Assembly (NCBI GenBank): GCA_026692885.1
Contig: JAPLNJ010001008.1
Location: 1 to 19,576 of the forward strand
Reading direction: 5' to 3'
Source: Planctomycetota bacterium
GTDB lineage: Bacteria; Planctomycetota; Planctomycetia; Pirellulales; Pirellulaceae
Length of the DNA stretch: 19,576 nt
The notes below the pieces were generated by a model that ran no database searches, was not told the DNA's origin, and saw only the letters and a program-made list of their open reading frames with translations. Shown one piece after another: positions 15,096-19,576 of the stretch; position 1 is the first letter of the stretch, and every line of letters begins with the position of its first letter. The translations under genes were made by a program, and so were the position numbers.

Positions 15096-16277
15096 ATGGG
15101 CCAAGTACGAGTCATCCGCCTGGACGACGAAAAATCGTTTGCTGAAATGCGGGCGTTCTTCGAGCAGGACAACCCCGGACTGCGACTGACACGCGTCGCG
15201 GTGGATGGCCCAGGTGAATTGCGATCCGAGCACGACGGCATGCGAGTCTATTGGATCTACCGGGGACAAGGCGAAGTCTTCCTGCCCAAGGGATACCACA
15301 CGCAAGAGGGCGATGGGCAGCCGCTGCCCGACGCATATGAGACCGACCCGGTCGATCCGGTTTGGGCTGACACGCTGCGGTGGCTGCAGGCGAACCGGTC
15401 CTCGATGTCGCCCGCCGCCCGCGTCCCGGTCGACGCGATTCTCGGCCGCTGGCGAGAGGCTGCGTTTGTCGGCGACTACGCTGGCGAACTTTGGAAACTC
15501 GACCACGTTACGCGGCCGTGGGCGAGCGACGACGAAGTGGAAACCAGGATCCACGCGATGTTCCAGCGATACCGCCAAGACGGCTATTCGACCAAGCGAG
15601 TCGACTCCTTCGAGCCGCTGCTGGCAGGCGATCAATTGATTGCCTGCGGCGACCAAGCGCTCCGCGTCCGCGGCCGTTTCGTCTGTTTGGCGATGGAAAA
15701 CGTGGGACGGCAGTGCAGTCACGTGTCGGCCGTCCGGCGACTGCGGTTCCTGGCCGACACGGCTGGCGGTTGCAATCCGGACTTCGATCCCTTCCGGCGT
15801 CTGCCACTAACCTGGTACTACAACTACCCAAGCGAGACGGAGGACGGGCTGAACTGGGTCAACAGCCATGTGGTGAACATCCCCCAAGAGACCTCGCCCG
15901 CCCATTTTCATCCGCCTCGGGGGATCGGTGCCTCCGGCGGCATTCCGCAGCGCGAGATGTACCTGGTACTCGATCCGCAGGCGTACCAGCTGAACACCTG
16001 GGGCCGGCCGGCCGCGCTACTCACGTTTCCCGACCTGCGAGACCTAAGCCGCTACCAGCAGCATCCGCTGGAACCGGGAATGTTCATCTACCTCCCGCCC
16101 GGAACCGGCCACCGCGGGCTGGACGTGTTCGTCAACGTGCTGACGATCCCCGGCTTCAAGCCTCACAACGAGTACTACATCGACTGCGACATCCGCGCTG
16201 CCGCCGACGACCAGGTGCCGTACAATGCGAACCTGCTGGAGGCCAAGAACTACGAGCGGATCGAGGACTTGCTGTAG
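15096..16277 (+). CDS. Uncharacterised protein with cupin-like metal site
   Basis: I do not recognise this 393-residue protein as a named family. The start follows GAGGAG with eight-base spacing. The C-terminal half shows a cupin-like arrangement: His270 and His272 (SPAHFHPP), Glu287 (REMYLVLD), then PGMFIYLPPGTGH with His339 and a strand ending FVNVLTIPGF. This predicts a beta-barrel binding one metal ion. An N-terminal stretch (GMRVYWIYRGQGEVFLPKG, about residues 48-66) may be a second, degenerate barrel. The middle (about 80-230) is helical and Trp/Arg-rich. No signal peptide or membrane segment is evident. It follows trxB by 112 bases and converges with the helicase gene. An oxygenase, isomerase or sugar-binding role is possible but unsupported. 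Confidence 0.75.
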   Translation: MGQVRVIRLDDEKSFAEMRAFFEQDNPGLRLTRVAVDGPGELRSEHDGMRVYWIYRGQGEVFLPKGYHTQEGDGQPLPDAYETDPVDPVWADTLRWLQANRSSMSPAARVPVDAILGRWREAAFVGDYAGELWKLDHVTRPWASDDEVETRIHAMFQRYRQDGYSTKRVDSFEPLLAGDQLIACGDQALRVRGRFVCLAMENVGRQCSHVSAVRRLRFLADTAGGCNPDFDPFRRLPLTWYYNYPSETEDGLNWVNSHVVNIPQETSPAHFHPPRGIGASGGIPQREMYLVLDPQAYQLNTWGRPAALLTFPDLRDLSRYQQHPLEPGMFIYLPPGTGHRGLDVFVNVLTIPGFKPHNEYYIDCDIRAAADDQVPYNANLLEAKNYERIEDLL

Positions 16278-16362
16278 ATCGAAAACCGGTAGAATCAAAC
16301 AAACTGAACACGCCAGGTCCAACGTCTGCTCGTCGATCAAGGCCCGTATTGACAAAATAACT

Positions 16363-18099
16363 TCATTTCGATCGATTCGCTTCACGTGGGACGCGGAGGC
16401 CGAACAGGCCGAACACTTCCTCGGCGGTCAGCGCGCTCTTCAGGTCCAGGGTTACGTCATCCACCACCTCTTTGAAGATTTGGCGTTTGTCGCGCAGGAT
16501 GGCCTCAATGCGCTCCTCGATGGTGTTCGCGCACACGTAGCGAAAGGCGGTGACCGGATACGGCTGCCCCAGGCGGTGAGCACGGCTTTCCGCCTGGTCT
16601 TCGATCGCCGGATTCCACCAGCGGTCCAGGTGGAACACGTAGGATGCGGACTGGAGGTTCAGGCCCACTCCGCCGGCGCGCAAGGAAAGGATGAGTGCCT
16701 TGTGGCGCTGGTCTGTCCTGAAAACCCGGACCACGTCGCTGCGTTGCTTCGCCGACATCGCACCAGTGAACGTAAGCGGCTGGAAGGCTCGCAAGCCGCG
16801 GGCCAGCATGTCCACCCCGAACTGGCCGTCGGTGAATTGCGAGAAGACGAGAGCCCGGTGCCCCTCCGCTACGAGCGTGGCCAGTCGCGCGGAGATTTCT
16901 TCCAGCTTGGCGGATTCGCCGGTCACTGGTTCCGCGTTGCAGATCTGCTTCAGCCGCGTGATAAGCTCCAGCACGTGGGTGATGGTCAGCGCCGGCCCAA
17001 ATCGCCGCAATCGCAGTGTGCCTTCCCGTTCCGCCAGGTCATAGGCCTCGCGTTGCCGGACACCGAGTTCCAGTGTGAGTTCCTGGATCCTCAGGGGCGG
17101 CAGATCGGGCAAGACGTCCCCTTTCTTGCGGCGGAGCTGCAGCGTTTTGAGAGTCGAACGGATGCCCGCGGAGTGCCAGGGGACGGCTTCGGAGAGCCGT
17201 CCTACACCGTAGGACGTCTTGAGAGTCGAACGGAAGCCCGCAGAGTGCCACGGCCGTGGTTTATCGGTTGGATCGCCCAACAGGAAATCGAGCAGGGAAA
17301 CGAGGTCGTCCGTGGAGTTTTCCAGCGGCGTGCCGGTGAGCGCCCAGCGCCGGTCGCGCGGGATCCGCTTGCACGCTTGCGAGATACCGGACTCGCGGTT
17401 CTTGATGCGCGACGCTTCGTCCAGCAATACCACGTCCCAGCGTTTGCGCAACACCGGCGAGTGGCGCAGGTCCAGCACGTCACCGCGCAGTGTCTCGTAT
17501 CCCACCAGGTAGATGTGCGCGGGTAGCTGCCACGTGCGCGCCCGCTCCGCGGGCGTGCCCGAAACCGGCACGACGGTCAGTTCGGGCGCCCACAGTCGCA
17601 GCTCGGAGCGCCATTGATGGACGAGGGAGGCTGGGCAGACCACGAGTGCCGACTTGATCCGCTCGCGAAAGCACAGTATCCGTAACGCGGCGGCGGCCTG
17701 GACCGTTTTGCCCAAACCCATGTCGTCGGCCAGCAGCACCTCACGCCGGTTCAGCAGCGCCTCAATGCCTGCACACTGGTACGGCGGCAGCGGCGCGTGC
17801 CAGCGCAGGGGACCGCCGTCGTCGGTGAACAGCCGGGGTGGCGCCTGCAACGCGATGGCCAGGCGCAGGAGGATGTCGTCCGGTTTCCACGGCTCAGCGC
17901 CCGCCGCGCCTCCTGCGGCGACTTCGCCACGCTGGCTGACCGGGGAATCCCACGCTTCGAACCAGCCGATATCGTGGCTGGTGGACGGCGCGCCCTTGAT
18001 TTCGACCGACACGAGTCTTATCGGAGTGCCGGCGCACAGGCGGGGCGCGACGATCCGCTTCCCAGGGGTTGCCCTGGGGCCATTACGGCACGGGATCAT
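16363..18099 (-). CDS. Swi2/Snf2-family DEAD/DEAH-like helicase with in-frame repeat insert
   Basis: An ATP-dependent DNA translocase of the Snf2 type. In the 578-residue protein motif I is DDMGLGKT (125-132), motif II is DEAS (227-230), motif III LTGTPLEN (254-261), motif IV ALVFSQFTD (416-424), motif V SLRAGGVGLNL (472-482) and motif VI ESRAHRLGQ (504-512). All core motifs look intact. Residues about 283-319, between the two lobes, are unusual. They consist of PWHSAGFRSTLKT, a 24-residue period, then PWHSAGIRSTLKT, encoded by a direct DNA repeat (17145-17252). This replaces or displaces the usual Snf2 linker. The start at 18099 overlaps the upstream gene by 17 bases, suggesting translational coupling. 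Context with a BrxD-like ATPase points to a defence locus. Confidence 0.9.
   Translation of the reverse strand: MIPCRNGPRATPGKRIVAPRLCAGTPIRLVSVEIKGAPSTSHDIGWFEAWDSPVSQRGEVAAGGAAGAEPWKPDDILLRLAIALQAPPRLFTDDGGPLRWHAPLPPYQCAGIEALLNRREVLLADDMGLGKTVQAAAALRILCFRERIKSALVVCPASLVHQWRSELRLWAPELTVVPVSGTPAERARTWQLPAHIYLVGYETLRGDVLDLRHSPVLRKRWDVVLLDEASRIKNRESGISQACKRIPRDRRWALTGTPLENSTDDLVSLLDFLLGDPTDKPRPWHSAGFRSTLKTSYGVGRLSEAVPWHSAGIRSTLKTLQLRRKKGDVLPDLPPLRIQELTLELGVRQREAYDLAEREGTLRLRRFGPALTITHVLELITRLKQICNAEPVTGESAKLEEISARLATLVAEGHRALVFSQFTDGQFGVDMLARGLRAFQPLTFTGAMSAKQRSDVVRVFRTDQRHKALILSLRAGGVGLNLQSASYVFHLDRWWNPAIEDQAESRAHRLGQPYPVTAFRYVCANTIEERIEAILRDKRQIFKEVVDDVTLDLKSALTAEEVFGLFGLRVPREANRSK
17145..17252. 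repeat. Direct repeat with internal hairpins inside the helicase gene
   Basis: Units 17145-17180 and 17217-17252 (TTGAGAGTCGAACGGA onwards) match at 32 of 36 bases with a period of 72 bases, a multiple of three. Between them GACGGCT/AGCCGTC (17182-17201) and CCTAC/GTAGG form small hairpins. The block looks like a dispersed repeat captured in frame by the helicase gene, not native coding sequence. Confidence 0.75.
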
Positions 18100-18616
18100 C
18101 GGTGTCGTCCTCCGCGAAGTCGGTCGGATAGAGTTCCCGCAGGCCGCGTGCCAGGCGGTGGAACGGCTCCCAGAGAAACCCGCGCGCCTCCAGTTCTGGC
18201 GCCAGCGTATGGGACCGCATGCCGTGCGTGGGCGGGTCGTTCACCCAGTCCCACTGCAACTCGCCGTCAGCGATGGGCGAAACGACGAGCATCGGAATCG
18301 AGGGCGCGACGTCCGCGCGCAGATAGTCGCGCGGGCCCAGGGAGTGTTTACAGACCACCAAGTCCGGCTCGCGGCGGCAGGTGTCGAACAGCGAGTGGGC
18401 TACGGCGGCAACGCAGGCTCTGAACTGCAGCTCGTCCGGCCACATCCAGCCACCCGGCGGTTCCGTGCGGTTGTGAGTGAACTCCAGCGGGCGGCCCCGA
18501 CCGTCCAGTAGCAGCAGCGCGCCCAGCAATGCTCCACCCTGGCCGACGATCACGTCCAGATAGGCAGCGCAACCGTCCTCCGGCGTGGCCCGCGATTTTC
18601 GATAGGGCACGGCCAT
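18083..18616 (-). CDS. Uncharacterised protein between BrxD-like ATPase and helicase
   Basis: I do not recognise this 177-residue protein. The start at 18616 is chosen over an in-frame ATG at 18688, which would overlap the ATPase gene; it leaves a ten-base gap after the ATPase stop. The protein begins with a hydrophobic strand-rich segment (AYLDVIVGQGGALLGALLLLDGRG) and follows with a helical part around FRACVAAVAHSLFDTC. It ends with a conserved-looking helix (LWEPFHRLARGLRELYP) and an acidic tail EDDTDDPVP. No catalytic signature is visible. It overlaps the helicase start by 17 bases. The tight packing makes it a likely partner of the ATPase and helicase. Confidence 0.75.
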   Translation of the reverse strand: MAVPYRKSRATPEDGCAAYLDVIVGQGGALLGALLLLDGRGRPLEFTHNRTEPPGGWMWPDELQFRACVAAVAHSLFDTCRREPDLVVCKHSLGPRDYLRADVAPSIPMLVVSPIADGELQWDWVNDPPTHGMRSHTLAPELEARGFLWEPFHRLARGLRELYPTDFAEDDTDDPVP

Positions 18617-18626
18617 GCAGTCATTC

Positions 18627-19576
18627 CTAGGTGCCGTCGTTCGGTTCCGTCTCGTCGTCCGGGATTTCGTCGTCGCGGAACAAGACATCCCCCGCTGTTA
18701 CCTTGGGTTCGTAAAAAGGGTCGTACCGCAGGAGATCCCATTCAGTGATCCATCGCCGGATTTCCCGCCGAATGGACCCGTGAGCATCGGGCGCAGGGCT
18801 GGGCAGGGAGGGAACGGTCACACCGTAAGCTTGCTCATAGATGGCTTTGATGCGGTAGCGAACCTCCTCCTCCTGTTCGGGCGTGGGGGGATCGAGCTTC
18901 GCGGGATCGGCTTTGAGTAAGTCGATGCCACGACGGCCGTAGTTGGATTCCTCGTCTTCCGCGACGCCGAATGTGCTCGCAACGAACTGTAGCTCGTCTT
19001 GCCGGTTACTAACGATACACTCTTCGACGAATCCGGTGGTCATCGCGAATACGGGGAGTATGGCGGCGCCGGCTGTTTCGGCGATGGCGCGCCACCAGCC
19101 AATCTCCTCGTAGGCGCCGAACCGTTGCTTTCGCGAGAATTTCGCCATGCGCTCAACTTCGTCGAAAAAGACGACGATTCCTTTGCAGCCGCAGGCGCGG
19201 AAGAACTGAGCAAGCACACGGATCCGATCGTGAGCCAAGAGCGGGTTTCGGGGACCGCTGAGGTCATAGGCCGCCCCCTGACCGATTTCTCTTAGTTTCC
19301 GCTTGATGATCATCTTCCCGAGCGGCTTCCCCTCGAAATCCTCCAGGATCTGTGTACGCAGCTCCTCATCGGCGCGAAACTCCTCGTACAGGTCGAGGAG
19401 TGCCCGAAAGCGATCGTGAATAACGGCGTCCTGTGCCCACGCTCGGAGGTTTGCGAAGGCCGCTGGGTTGGTGTGGAGGTCGTTCGCGATTTCTCGAATC
19501 GCTTTGCCGGTCCGGCCAGGCGCACGGGCAGGTTCGGCGATCGCCTTGAGCACCACATGTCCGTTGCCCAGCGGCA
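18627..19576 (-). CDS. BrxD/DUF2791-like ATPase, 5' end outside window
   Basis: The frame remains open to the right edge and continues upstream of the GTG at 19556 (PLGNGHVVLKAI), so the N-terminus, where the Walker A motif should lie, is missing. The visible part has a helical region (FRALLDLYEEF, LGKMIIKRKLREIG). The Walker B strand GIVVFFDEVERM follows, then a third strand AAILPVFAMTTGFVEE. This order and the family-like helical insert fit DUF2791/BrxD P-loop proteins, known from BREX type phage-defence loci. The C-terminus is acidic (FRDDEIPDDETEPNDG). It is the first visible gene of a leftward operon with the unknown protein and the Snf2 helicase. Assignment is by motif reading only. Confidence 0.65.
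   Translation of the reverse strand, partial: PLGNGHVVLKAIAEPARAPGRTGKAIREIANDLHTNPAAFANLRAWAQDAVIHDRFRALLDLYEEFRADEELRTQILEDFEGKPLGKMIIKRKLREIGQGAAYDLSGPRNPLLAHDRIRVLAQFFRACGCKGIVVFFDEVERMAKFSRKQRFGAYEEIGWWRAIAETAGAAILPVFAMTTGFVEECIVSNRQDELQFVASTFGVAEDEESNYGRRGIDLLKADPAKLDPPTPEQEEEVRYRIKAIYEQAYGVTVPSLPSPAPDAHGSIRREIRRWITEWDLLRYDPFYEPKVTAGDVLFRDDEIPDDETEPNDGT

Overview
The window looks like chromosomal DNA of a planctomycete, most likely of the Pirellulales. The strongest pointer is a gene for the short, very basic protein conserved across the PVC (Planctomycetes-Verrucomicrobia-Chlamydiae) group (13418-13687). Supporting signs are high GC, many starts without a Shine-Dalgarno sequence, a DUF4175-type giant protein with a long low-complexity stretch, and many perfect or near-perfect palindromic repeats between genes. 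The taxonomic placement is inference from gene content; no search was run.

Layout. 1-2440 is accessory DNA: a partial winged-helix gene read leftwards with its own promoter and inverted-repeat operator, about 950 bases without a recognisable gene but holding a nested palindrome, then a type II toxin-antitoxin pair and a nucleotidyltransferase remnant. A 122-bp MITE-like element with a TTA target duplication breaks the toxin gene, and a second palindromic element truncates the nucleotidyltransferase. 2489-13687 is a housekeeping block read leftwards: nadB (NAD synthesis), a DUF4175-like membrane protein, the gatB/gatA/gatC genes for the tRNA-dependent amidotransferase with rpmB (ribosomal protein bL28) directly upstream of gatC, a LarA-family protein, and the small basic protein. 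13798-16277 is read rightwards: thioredoxin reductase (trxB), then a conserved-looking protein with a cupin-like metal site. 16363-19576 is read leftwards and is an apparent operon that runs off the right edge: a BrxD/DUF2791-like ATPase, an unknown 177-residue protein and a Swi2/Snf2 helicase. This combination resembles parts of BREX-like and other ATPase-plus-helicase defence loci.

How parts fit together. gatCAB and rpmB serve translation. nadB and trxB are single housekeeping functions with their own boundaries. The BrxD-like/unknown/Snf2 set is the best candidate for a poorly described system; its first gene is cut by the window edge, so the locus cannot be judged complete. The second theme is repeat invasion. 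At least seven different palindromic or short tandem repeat families sit at transcription boundaries or inside genes. One has precisely disrupted a toxin, and another forms 37 in-frame residues of the Snf2 helicase between its two ATPase lobes.
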